From NCBI GenBank assembly GCA_946699065.1, contig CAMPDV010000122.1, forward strand, positions 442,001 to 506,000: DNA of 64,000 nt, in the 5' to 3' direction. The position numbers and the translations under genes are program-made. Positions 37,426-48,456 of this stretch are shown here, piece by piece; within the stretch, counting starts at the first letter, position 1, and every line of letters starts with the position of its first letter. The notes under the pieces were generated by a model. The model was not told the DNA's origin. It was given only the letters and a program-made list of their open reading frames with translations, and ran no database searches. The DNA comes from Loxodes magnus. Lineage: Eukaryota; Ciliophora; Karyorelictea; Loxodida; Loxodidae.

Positions 37426-38325
37426 TCAAATTAAATTTCTTACTATAATATCGCCTTTAATTTTCTGCTTTTCAAGCTCACTTAAAGTTTAATCTATAAA
37501 GACTATTTTCTGTTATTCATTGGATAATTCATCTTAGATTTTCTATATATTTTTGTTCTGATCGCTGATATGTTAACTAACTAATTCTCACTCTGCTTAG
37601 ATTTACTACATCTTAAATTCAATTTAATTCTTTTCTGATTATAGAAGTTTAAGAACCTCTTATTTTCCATTAAGTGCCTTTTACATACTTTGGTAGTTTT
37701 CGATTATTTACTTTCTTTCTTCTTTTAGTACATTAATTCTCAAATTAACTGTGTCTTACTATCTTAAATAGCTTTCGATTTAGTTCTGCTAGGGATTTAT
37801 TGGATGTTGCTATTCTTTGAAGTTCTGCGATTGAGGTCTTGATTACTTCTTTTCAGTCTATGCTACTATTATATTTTGCAAAGAAAGGTTAGGAGCTTGC
37901 ATTTCAATCTAATTTTAGAATATTTACTTTAGTTCTACAAAAAGGACATTACTTCTTATAGTTATTTTTATTGTGACTTTCTACGCATTCTTTACAAAAA
38001 GTATGTCCACATGGTATCAATAAAATTGGAGACTTAAGCTTTGGCATCATAAGTTCCTAAATTTAAAAATTACATAACAAATGGAGCAATAGATGATATC
38101 CTCTTCTGAAGCTTTATTCTCTTCTATTCTCTATTATTATATATTTGGTTTCATTCCTTCTTGTACCATTTTATCTGCTAACCTCTGAGAAATTTTGGAG
38201 ATAAGTTCTGTGACTGGCACATCATTTTATTCATTCTACAATTTTTACCTCTCAATATCAACTTGACGTTACTACATTCAATTTTTCTACCTTTACTTTA
38301 TTTATTCGTATAAGTCTTCTGCCAT
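37426..38325 (-). CDS. RING-finger coiled-coil protein (probable E3 ubiquitin ligase), two introns
   Basis: Two tiny introns, 38057-38073 (17 nt, GTAATTTTTAAATTTAG) and 37909-37927 (19 nt), interrupt the RING domain and just follow it. The exons sum to 288 codons. The 287-residue product has a helical leader, then a C3HC4 RING with ligands C80, C83, C100, H102, C105, C108, C121 and C124 (YCSICYELM, PCGHTFCKEC, CPFCRTK). The motif EMQAPNLSLQNII follows directly, as in RING/TRIM-like ligases, and then a long coiled coil to the C-terminus. Without the introns the RING would be split, so splicing is strongly supported. Trp codons KNW and AEW are TGA. The likely role is E2-dependent ubiquitination; the substrate is unknown. 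Confidence 0.92.
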
Positions 38326-38468
38326 TTACTTTAACTCAATAAAATCCTTGATTAAGAAAGCATTTATAGACTAGGAGATGCAAATAGTATTAATGATATG
38401 AGAAAAGATAGGAGAGATATCTATATTTATACTTTATATAATTAAAACGGAAATTTAAATTTAATAAA

Positions 38469-40829
38469 TCATTCGTCCCATTGATCCCAATCATTATCAT
38501 TACCCTAAGCATTTATTACTTTGCCTGAAGGTAACTTAATTTTTTCATTCTAGAAATTGTTTTGCTATTAAACTGGTGCGTTTTTCTGCTATTTAGGTAA
38601 TGATGCCTATTAAGGAACTTACTGGGGAATTTGTTAAGGGATTTATTATGAAGGTTTCTAAGTTGCCTATTATGTGTTCTTTTATGGTATCTATTTTACT
38701 TCATTTTTATTTTTTTAAACTATAAGTGGCTCATCTCAATCTTCAACTATTTGATGATCTGCTTTTATTTCAAATTATTCTAAAAGCTAAAAATTTACCT
38801 TTATAAGATTTCTTAGGTGCTTACTATTAAGATTATTTATTTTTTTAAGCTTGCTCTTAAGTTTATATTCCCCAATCACTTTGTTCTTATATTTACTTTT
38901 GCTAAATTTGCTTTTACTTTGATGGCTATTCTTAAGGTTGCACATCCCAATCATTCTATTCTTAGACTTATTTTTTCTGAGTTTGCTTTTGCTTTGATGG
39001 TTGTTCTAAAGGCTGAACATCCCAATCATTCTATTCTTAAACTTACTTTTTCTGAATTTGCTTTTACTTTGATGGTTGTTCTAAAGGCTAAACATCCCAA
39101 TCATTCTATTCTTAAACTTACTTTTTCTGAATTTGCTTTTACTTCGATGGTTATTCTTAAGGTTGCATTTCCCAATCATTTTGCTATTATATCTATTTCT
39201 ACTGAGATTTGATAGGTGCTTTAACTTCTTCTTTATTTATATTCCATTCTTAGTCATTAGTGTTTTATTGAATAGGCTATTTATTTTATTACTTAGATAA
39301 TTACTGTTTCGGTTACTACTATTTTTACTATTACCAACCTTATTCTGGTTTCAAATCAATATGGTCAAGCATATCAACAACGCTTTGTTTCTGCTATACT
39401 TGCACGATTTTCTTTTTAACTTCAGGATTTTATTTTTAAACTTATACAAAAGGTTCTTCCTTTGCAAATATCTCGAATTTTTACTATTCTTCTTCCGTCT
39501 AGATTTTTTCACTATTTTTAGGAGAAGTTTTTATCTTAATTGAAACTTTTTCTATTACTATATCATTTTCTTCGTTCTTTTTCTAAGGAACTTAAGTTTC
39601 TTACTCTTCGACATTGCTTTTTCTTACTTATTAAATACTTTTTCTGTAAGAAGGTGGTGGAGGAGCTTATTCAAGATCCTAAATCATATCTTCTTTTGGC
39701 TCCTCTTAAATTTATTTTTCTTATTGAATCTCTTTTTCATTATTAAACTATTATTCCTCAACCTATTTCATTTCTTTCGCCTTCTTCTAATTTTTAGTTT
39801 ACTTCTTATTCTTTGGCTATTACTATTATGTCTGTTACTGAATCACTTCTTCTTCCTAGGGGTCAGGAATTTCACTTTGCTACTACTGCATTTTTTACTT
39901 AACAACAAGCTGCTCTGACTATTAGCTATAATATTCTTCTTCACCATATTAATTTTCCTAATTAGCCTGCATTTATTTTCTACGCTTCTTAGGTTTAACT
40001 TACTATTGCATCTGCTCATTTTCAGGTTATTCTGGAGGTTCTTATTAATAAATATTTTGGTTTGGTAGATTCTTCTACATTTTTTATTATTAAGCAGCAT
40101 TTTGCATATAAGCTTATGGTTGCTACATCTACTTCTGCTAGAAACCCATTTAATTATATTGATTTTACATTTGCATTCCCTACTATTGCATCATTTAGGA
40201 TTGATTTTCCTTGAAGCTCATCATATAATCCAAATATGCTTAAAATCCATCGCAGAATGCTCTTAATGTAGCTTGATCGACTGCTACAAGAACCCATGGT
40301 CTTTCCAAAGCATCCACGATAAAAGGATACTCGTATTCACATTTTCTAATATCTATAGCGCAGCTTCTATGAACTCTTCTTATATCTTTAAGGTTGACAA
40401 TTTTCTAAGGAGCTTTACTATTTCTATCTTTATAATAGTAAAACACTAACCCCTTTAAATCCAGCACAAACCACCGCTTTATAAACTAGTTTATCCATTT
40501 AATTTTAGCTTTCTCAGATTTCTATTTGTAAAGATAAGCTTCTATAATCAGAGGTCCTTTGTAACTGGGTATAAATTACTGTTAATTCATTTACATTTAT
40601 TAAGAACGATAATTTAAAACGAACCTGTAAGAACCATTTTAAAGCCTTTAAATATCTAGCTTCGTTATTACTACAAAGCCCTTACTTTATATAAATACTG
40701 ATCCTTATATTTGAAATTATCTGACTATACATTATTGCTTTTACTTATGTCTTCATACTATTTTCGCATCTCTGCCTATTTAATTTCTTTCTCTTCAATA
40801 TTAACTAGCGAGCGAATTTAGAATAGCAT
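38469..40829 (-). CDS. PH-domain protein with Gln-rich linker and 25-residue DW repeats, three introns
   Basis: Introns at 40671-40698 (28 nt), 40579-40594 (16 nt) and 38780-38798 (19 nt) give 766 codons ending NDWDQWDE at TGA 38469-38471. The N-terminus (MLFQIRSLVNIEEKE) leads into a PH domain at about 77-190: GPLIIEAYLYKQKSEK, IKRWFVLDLKGLVFYY and a closing helix LRAFCDGFQAYLDYM. A Gln-rich linker with the segment EQAPPPPSYRKS follows. Five tandem repeats (about 530-645) contain NDWDVQPLEQPSKQKQ. PH domains bind phosphoinositides or proteins; the repeated DW motifs could be short adaptor-binding motifs, which is inference. The first intron and the start are the least certain; an in-frame ATG at 40596 opens the conserved part if the upstream exons are wrong. 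Confidence 0.78.
38840..39190. repeat. 75-bp tandem repeat, about 5 units, in-frame
   Basis: The word CCCAATC recurs at 38871, 38946, 39021, 39096 and 39171, exactly every 75 bp. Each unit encodes 25 residues on the minus strand. The three inner units are nearly identical; the outer ones have diverged, as expected for growth from the middle of the array. Confidence 0.9.
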
Positions 40830-41125
40830 TATATTTCATTTCTTACTTGATAAGTCTTACTACGTTAAGCAGTTTATAGTGCTAATATAATTTGCTATTT
40901 ATTTGCTTAAGTGAATCAAACTTTGATAAGCATTAGATAAAGAAACTTCTATATGCTTAATTTAGAATTAATGTAAATAAGGATTAAAAGAAGGGATTAG
41001 TTACTACATTAGTGTCAGATTAATTAAGAGGTGGCTCATAGAGGATTTAGAAGGAAAATAAATAAATCTGATTATATCATTTAACTAAGCAAATATTAAG
41101 TAAATGAAATGACATTAACTTACAG

Positions 41126-42711
41126 TCAATTTTGCAGCAGCTCAGGAAACTTATTGACCAATTTCGAGTGAACTCGTTTTCCTGTTTGTGTTTTTTTCAA
41201 AACTTCAAGGTGTGGTCTACAGTCTCGCAATATTCTTTGCAATAAATAAGGAGGCGCTATAGTCATGACGCGTTATAGAACTGAATTAAGATTTACCATA
41301 GTTTGCATACTGATCCATAAGCATTGGACCTATATGTTCAGTTTTAGCAATTTCATTCATGAGTTTGTTTTGGATAGGAGCTGGGCATTACATTAAGCAC
41401 TATATTAAAGATTACTTTTTCAATCACATTGCTACTGAATTTTTGTTTGCTAAGCTCAAGAATCTTTCCCATAAATATTTCAGCTAATCTTCCGTTAACT
41501 TCCAAATCTTACTAATCCAAAACATACTAAACAACATAATTTCCAAAAGCGTCTTGAACAAGCTGAACAGCTGAATTCACTATTAGATCTACAAGCATTT
41601 ATCTCTAAGTTTAACTGCCTGCATCTAAGCATCTTTATAGTACACAACAGCCATGTCTATGAGTTGCAATATCCAAAAGTTAAGTTTTAGCTGTATCATA
41701 GATAAATTAATTGTTCTAAGCAGGCCAGGTATTCAAACATCTTTGCAGTACATGATTACCATTTAGATCTTTAGCTAGAGTTGAAATATGAGGCTTCAGA
41801 ATTTAGATTAGCTTTTAAAGATCCGTTTGATTTGGAACTACTTCGATTAGTTTCTATACTGCTCTAGTTCCATGTGCATTTAATGAAGCATTAATTACAT
41901 ATGGTAATACAGTATTTATGCAGTTGGCTACTTGTTCTGGCGTAATGACATCAAAAAGTTTCTGGCATAGATAATTTCCAAAAGGATCCATCATTAACTC
42001 AGGTAAGAAGTTTATTACTTTTTCATATATGCTATTTACTACATGTGACTACCTCTCGTCTAAAGCTCTCTATAGCAATCTACATCCTCCTTGGTCTTTA
42101 GCTAGATTATAAGCATTTTCTATTAACGACTTAGTATCATAAGGATCTTATTGATAATAATACTAAGGATTTCCATATTCTTGGTAACTCTAAGAAGTTC
42201 ATTAGTTGTAAATTTGTGCTTATGGGCCAATGTATTGAGGATATTCGTAGTAAACAGGAGGAGTAGTTATCTATGCATTCGAAGTGCCTGATCCAATAGT
42301 TGAAGCATTTTAGGAAGTAGAAGCAACGGTATTATTCTAAGTACGGGGTTAGAATTCTGTTACTTTGATTGGCGCAGGAGACTATGCATTTGAGTTCTTC
42401 TAAGGAGTTTATTTAGGTGTGACTTCATTAGAGCGAGCAATATCTTAAGGTTGTTCTATGCTGTTTAAAAGTTCTTAGCTTAGAACTTAATTCCCTTCAT
42501 CCTCGATTCATAATTATTCAAAAGGTTTTTCAAGTGGAGGAGGTAAATCAAATTATAGTTTATGCTAGTTATAAAATTCTTCATAGTCTTCAGAATTGCG
42601 TATGTCTGCAAACATTGCAGCATATTCAGTTTAGAAGGCAAATAAAGTTGATGAATCGAGTTTTGGAGGAGGAGCTGATGACACGCGATTTGGAACTTCT
42701 CGCGGCTCCAT
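41126..42711 (-). CDS. Pumilio/PUF-family RNA-binding protein, two introns
   Basis: Two 16-nt introns (41400-41415 GTAATCTTTAATATAG; 41281-41296 GTAAATCTTAATTCAG) restore the frame; the exons sum to 518 codons. The 517-residue product has a Pro/Gln/Asn-rich leader (MEPREVPNRVSSAPPP), then eight PUF repeats from about 170 onwards. Recognition-helix motifs are visible: QGGCRLLQR, PFGNYLCQK, AHGTRAVQK, LNGNHVLQR, RHGCCVLQR, AFGNYVVQY, FSSNVIEKC and QYANYVLQR. PUF proteins bind 3' UTR elements and repress or localise mRNAs. Intron 1 splits SNVIEK from CLM and intron 2 splits QYANY from VLQR, so both are firmly placed. Trp in QLWIEDE and NQWTSQ are TGA. Confidence 0.97.
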
Positions 42712-44820
42712 TTTTAATTTAGTTTATGCTTTCTTTTAATTAAAATTTTGTTTATTAATGATTCAGTTTTTAAACAATCTCCATTAATTATCTTTATTTT
42801 AAACTCTTTACTTTCATATTCCTTTTATTATCATCATATGCTATTTAAGAAATGCCATATCAGCACTATCTTCATATATCCTTACTTAAAAGGATTTAAA
42901 AGACAATTTTCTTTTAATCTAAATTCCTTTCTTTCAAAATTAAGTTAAATTAAAAGCAATAATTGAGAACGGGGTGATATATTTAAGCTTATATAAAGTC
43001 CAACCCGTAAGAGTAGCAAGTTTTAATTTTAAAGCTTAATACTATATAACTCTATCTAGTACTTTGAATAAATCTTTTGCTCTATTTATTAGTTCTTTCA
43101 TAGATCTCTATGAAATAAAGTGAGTTGTATCAACTTATTAATTAAGATAGCTTTAGATAAGCTTAAAGTTTAGCTTTTATTATTTATTTTGCTATCATAA
43201 AATGAATTTGCTTATTAGCTTACTCTGAGACTAAGGCTTATTATTAAACTAATAGCTTCCTAACTGTAATTATCTAGAATGTTCTATAACTTTCTTCTTA
43301 TCTCTTACTAATATTTGTATATAATGAATTGCTAACTTTTTACTTTATCTCAACCATTTTAAGTTATAAGGAGCTTGTCCATAGATATAATCTAAGTCTA
43401 TTAATAATTATATATAAATCCTTATGATATAGAAAGCCTTTGCATAGATCTGATAATTATAAATATAATATACTTAGTATGTATAAGCAAGATATTGGAT
43501 ATAGTAAATAATCTGCTTCACTAATTAACCTTCCTACTATACAATTTAGTTATACTTATTTATACTTTTTAGTTGCTAAGCATTTAACTATAGTAACAAT
43601 GCTAAATTTAATATTATGCCTTTGTTATTTAGCAGTATTGGAAAATAGCAAGATTATATAATTTGTTATTTTTGCTTAGCAAATATGATCACCTATTACC
43701 TTATTCATCTCTATTTGAAAAGATCCTTCAGATCTTTAACAGCTTGTGAAAAGCTAAAGGTTTAAGCTATATAAAAGATTAAATAAATTGTATTTACTAT
43801 TTAATAAGCATGCTTTAATTATCTGAGTAGCTCCTTATTAAATATACTAGGATTTTAGGAAAGAAAGTAAGCTTAATAAAATTAATGATTTATTGACTGC
43901 TTCTAGATATCTTTAAAGTCTTAAAACTAAACTTATAAGAAGCAAGCAATCTTTTATATATGAATCAGAAATAAAATGAGTATCTAGTGCATGTATTATT
44001 AATAGTACTCATCTCTATTGCTATCAATACCTTCTTATTATTAAAATGCTCATGCTATTAACTCCCTTTTAGATATTTCCATCCAATCTATTTACTATAG
44101 AAGATTATAATATTAACTAAAGCATAGCAGCTTTTACTTATAGAATCAAATAGCGCTAAAAGTATCATTATGATAAGAATAATTATTTAAGGAATTATTC
44201 TTATATATAGTTTAGCCAACACAGACAATATAGTAAAAATAAGGGCCATAAACAACTATCAATAGAGGTAATTCTTTATTTAATAGTCCCTTATAAATAT
44301 CAAAGATAATAAACTAAAGTAGCAAGTAGTTAAATTAAAGATAATAGTTTAAGCTAGCTAGGTATTAAAGTTGCTAAGGGGATATAAAATAATAACTTTT
44401 GAACTTAAGATTAAAGCTGACAAATTGTATAGTTATAAGCAGTTACTCAATTAAAGTATATATTAAATTAGACCTACACACAGGTTTTATCTCAAGGGTA
44501 TTGTAAATTAATATAAGAGGTTATAATTACTTAATTATATGAAAATATGTATTTATAGCAACTAGCAACTAACTTTATTGCTGGGTTTGGACAAATTAAA
44601 TTTAAGTAAATGTAATTTTATTTTACTAATCTCAGTCCTCTATCTAAGAGATTTCTTGAATGTAAACTAATCATAGCCAATTATAAATATCTACTATATA
44701 ATTAATTAATGTATGGTACTAGCTTTCAAGGCATAAAAGTAAGATTATAAACGACTAGAAAGTTAAACTTAATCAATTATTCATTAATTTAAGTTTTTGA
44801 GCTATTAATTAATATTAATC
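42712..44820. other. Divergent intergenic region, AT-rich
   Basis: 2.1 kb between divergent genes, with many AGCT/TAG-containing words. Apart from short standard-code frames upstream of the Pumilio start, nothing is recognisable. Confidence 0.55.
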
Positions 44821-46082
44821 ATGAATTTAGATTCCCCAATAACTAAATAAAGCATGAGAGAATTGGGAATTCTAGAATCAGAAGTGCGAAGAAAGAAATT
44901 GATAGACTTCCAAGAATAAAATATTCCTGACTTTATAGCCTAAATGAGATATAATCATTATCTTACCTTTTGAAAAAAAGATATCTAAAACATTATGCTA
45001 AAGAGAAGATAAATAATTGAAAGGTAGAATTCAAAGGATAAGCAAAATTAAGAAGAAAATGAGCTTAACGAGCTAAAAGATAAATAGCAAAAGATAAACC
45101 AGGAAATATAACGTACAGCACTATATGTTCAACCTAAGAGATAAATAGAAAAATTTAAGTCTAAACCTAAGAAGAACTATGAAGTACTAAATAAGCAATC
45201 GTAGCAAATACTTAATTTATATTCTGAAAATAGGAAAATTAAAAGTGATCTTGCTTCTATTAGTAAATAGATTGCAGAGCCAAAAGAGCAAACCCCTATT
45301 ATATAAAAGCCTATTAATGTTTAAAAAATTTTTTCAGAAATTACTTTAAAAAGCGAAAAAACAAAAAGTCCAACTTTGAGAGTATATAAACCTTTTAAAA
45401 TATCAACTAAAAGATGAAAGCGAAAGGTTTATCAAATTTGTAGAGAGAAAGAAGAAAAAGAAAAAGCTCATGAAATGCTTCTGGATGAGTATTTTAAATA
45501 TTAGAAATTGAAGGAATAAAAAGTTAGTGACAAGTGACAAATGACAATGCTTTCAAGAATGTAATCAGCTAAATCTTGCTAACGTGAAAGAATTTAAGAT
45601 TTTTCTTAATTTTACACTGCTAAAGACTGCTTTTACGAGGTTCCATAAAGCGAACTTTAGACAAAAGAAAAAATTATGGACAAGTTAAAGAAAGCAGAGG
45701 AAATTAGAGATTAACAAATGAAAAAGAGGGTATTTAAAAATATTGTTGTGAAGAAGAAAAAGAAACCAAGAATTGCCCTAACTGTAGATATATAGGAAGA
45801 CTAAAACGAAAGGTAATAAGATGAGAGTTAAACTCAATTACGTATAGAAAAAAATAAGCTTAGTTAATTAAGAGCATAAACGGCTAGAAGCAGGTTACAA
45901 AATCTGAGAAATCATAAGGCTGAAACTGTTAACAATAAATGGAATTAACTTTCAGAGATGATATAGTAAAGAAAAAAAATATAAGAAACCTAGGAATAAT
46001 CTATATTGTATTTTTTTATTTATAGAATTCGAGCAATTTCTAGTCAAAAGAGTAGAAGAGAGAAGAAAGAAGATTTTCTTGA
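44821..46082 (+). CDS. Hypothetical basic coiled-coil protein, one intron near the 3' end
   Basis: MNLDSPITKQSMRELGILES opens a long helical, Lys/Glu/Gln-rich protein with basic clusters (VKKKKKPRIAL, KRWKRKVYQ). Three TGA codons read as Trp (TFWKKD, KRWKRK, DKWQMT). To reach a terminator, a 26-nt intron at 46008-46033 (GTATTTTTTTATTTATAG..., GT...AG) fits, giving 411 residues ending EERRFS at TGA 46080-46082. An 18-nt version of the intron would leave the frame open further. No family recognised; the composition would suit a cytoskeletal or axonemal protein. Confidence 0.62.
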
Positions 46083-47145
46083 AAGGTAGCATCTTGAACG
46101 TATAGCTATACTTTAAAAATTTTACTTAATAGACAGAAATATTTTTATCCTTAGTTTCCAATATAAATTATTACTAATATTATACTATCTTAATTTGCTC
46201 TTTATTTCATTTAATTTAGATTTAATAATACTTTCACTAATTTTTGAAAATCTCTTAAATTTAAACATTTAGAATTATAATTTTGTTGCTATAGCAATAT
46301 GTTTGAACATATTAAATATAATACATAGCTAATTGGCTTATGATGTATTATTATCACAAAATATATCCTACAACCCACTTTTCATATAAGGTAAAAAATA
46401 TATCCGTCTATAATTAAATTTTAATATCCTTCTTAGTTCATGAAGGATGTTTTAAAATTAATGATCTTGCTATAGCATGCCACTTATTATGTTTATTATA
46501 CTTAGAATGAAATTAGAAACTAGTAAGCTAATATGCTAACATTATGTTAAGTAATAACTTCTATAATTAGATATATTGATTTATTTTTCTTCCCACTTAA
46601 ATTTAGCATTGCCTTATATATTTTTAATTCAAAATATAGAGGAGATTAATAGATAAAAGGTTTAGCAATTGAAGAGTAAATTAGGTTAAAATATACACGA
46701 TATGTAACTTAATTAGCTAAGCATTTATACTATTTCATTAGCTTAATTATTTAAGTATCATACTCCTAAATAGCTTTTAAAATAACTTTAAAAGTAAGAA
46801 GGGGAAAGGAATAATAAATAAAGAGTGATTGAATATTAATTAGATTAAATTAATTTAAGTTCATTTATCTCTTAAATTGAATGAAGCATATCTGACAATT
46901 AAAAGCTTCAAAATAGCTGCAGTTTAAATTTAAATTGATTTGTTACAAAATTAGCAACAGCCCTAGACGCTAATAAGGAGTAATTAGCAAATGATAAAAT
47001 CATATAGCTTAATATAAAAATTAGTTAAATAATTAATAAAAGTAGATTGGATTGATACGCTATTGTAAAAGTTTAGAAATAATTAAAGTAAAAGCTTAAG
47101 AAATATTAGCTTTTGATATTTACTTTTAAATTTTTCAAATATTTC
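46083..47145. other. Intergenic, AT-rich
   Basis: 1.06 kb between two plus-strand genes; no feature recognised. Confidence 0.6.
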
Positions 47146-47847
47146 ATGGAATCTTTTTCTTAAGATTTACTCAGAGGTCTTACTCCAAGTCAGATGTTTG
47201 AAGAGTAGTATAAAGAAGGATATAGTTTATTATTCTCATTTCCAGAGGAAAAAGTAATAACTTGGAAATAGAATCTTTGTTTAAGACGAGTTTGCTATGA
47301 AAGAGCAAAGATAAATATGAATGAAGAAGATTACAACGAAGAAAATAAGTAAAAATTTGAGTAAGCTTTAAGATCTTACATCACTAATGCTTTTATTAAT
47401 TATTATGATAACAAAATTGGAATCTTTGAGAATGGAAAGCTTTTCTGAGGATGTGAGTTATATGCAGCGGATATAAAATTCTTAAGATAAAACTAAATAA
47501 ATAGTATCTTAAATGTAGCAGGAAACTTCTCTGCTCAATTTTATATATGTCATACAGATATTAAATATAAAGCTTTTCAATTAAGAGATCAAGAAGAAGA
47601 AATTTTTCCAATATAGGAAATCGTGTAATATATTGACAGTGAACTCAAAATAGGTAATAAATTATTGGTTCATTGTATAGCAGGATTATCAAGATCAGGT
47701 GCTTCAATTGCTAGTTATTTAATTTATAAGTACAAACTTACCTACGAAGAAGCTCTTTAAAGAATGAACTCCAAAAGAATATCTGCAATCAACAAAGGAT
47801 TCGAAAAACAAATTCGTTTATTTCTCAGTCAAAATAAAAGCCTTTGA
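47146..47847 (+). CDS. Dual-specificity protein phosphatase
   Basis: 233 residues, one exon. An N-terminal 95-residue helical extension (MESFSQDLLRGL) precedes a DSP domain: LFWGCELYAADIKFL (Trp is TGA), INSILNVAGNFS, the likely general-acid region FQLRDQEEE (D148), and the P-loop HCIAGLSRSG with nucleophile Cys177 and Arg183. The recognition segment YEEALQRMNSKR follows, as in MKP-type DSPs. It should dephosphorylate phosphotyrosine and phosphothreonine residues. There is no MAPK-docking domain, so it is an atypical DSP. Stop TGA 47845-47847. Confidence 0.95.
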
Positions 47848-48456
47848 GTGCTTACATCTTGAAAGATAGCTTTAAATAAATAAATTAAATGTTATTAGAA
47901 ATCATTCATCCTATGTTACTAAGGAACTTTCTTTTGTGTCAAAATGATATTATATTAAATCCTTATAAATGAACTCTTTTCGTTATCTTATAAAGTAATA
48001 ATAAATAACTTTATTATTATAGACTTGATTACATTCTTTATTTTTAATTTATTCTTCTTTGAATCTTCAATAAAAAGTCAATCAGATAAACTCACATTAA
48101 GGTCTCTTTGATAATGGAAAAATAATAGATGTAAGCTGCTAAAATGTATATAAATTTAATTTTTTAACTTTAAGAAAAGGATTTAAACAAATAAGAATAT
48201 GTTTGCTTTCATTTCTATTGCAATAAATTAAAAGCTATCTATATCAATTTATTCACATTTTTAAGTGTCAATTATGCATAATATCCTTAAGCATGTAAAT
48301 GATAAAATTATGTTGAAAATAAATTTTTTTGATTAAGTTCCAAAAATTAAAGAGAGGAGTTTGGGGAAGAATTTGGAATCCAAAATACTTTAATACTATG
48401 AAAAAATATCGATTATAACTTAAATTAAAAGTGAAGCTAAGTAACATACAAATTCT
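47848..48456. other. Convergent intergenic region
   Basis: About 610 bp; nothing recognised. Confidence 0.6.

Noticed and set aside
38817-39212. 131-codon plus-strand standard-code frame with repeats
   Set aside because: Antisense to the 75-bp repeat of the PH-domain gene; the minus frame continues into a PH domain and ends on TGA, the plus frame does not.
39361-39918. Several plus-strand Leu/Phe-rich frames
   Set aside because: Shadows of the Gln/Glu/Lys-rich linker of the PH-domain gene on the other strand.
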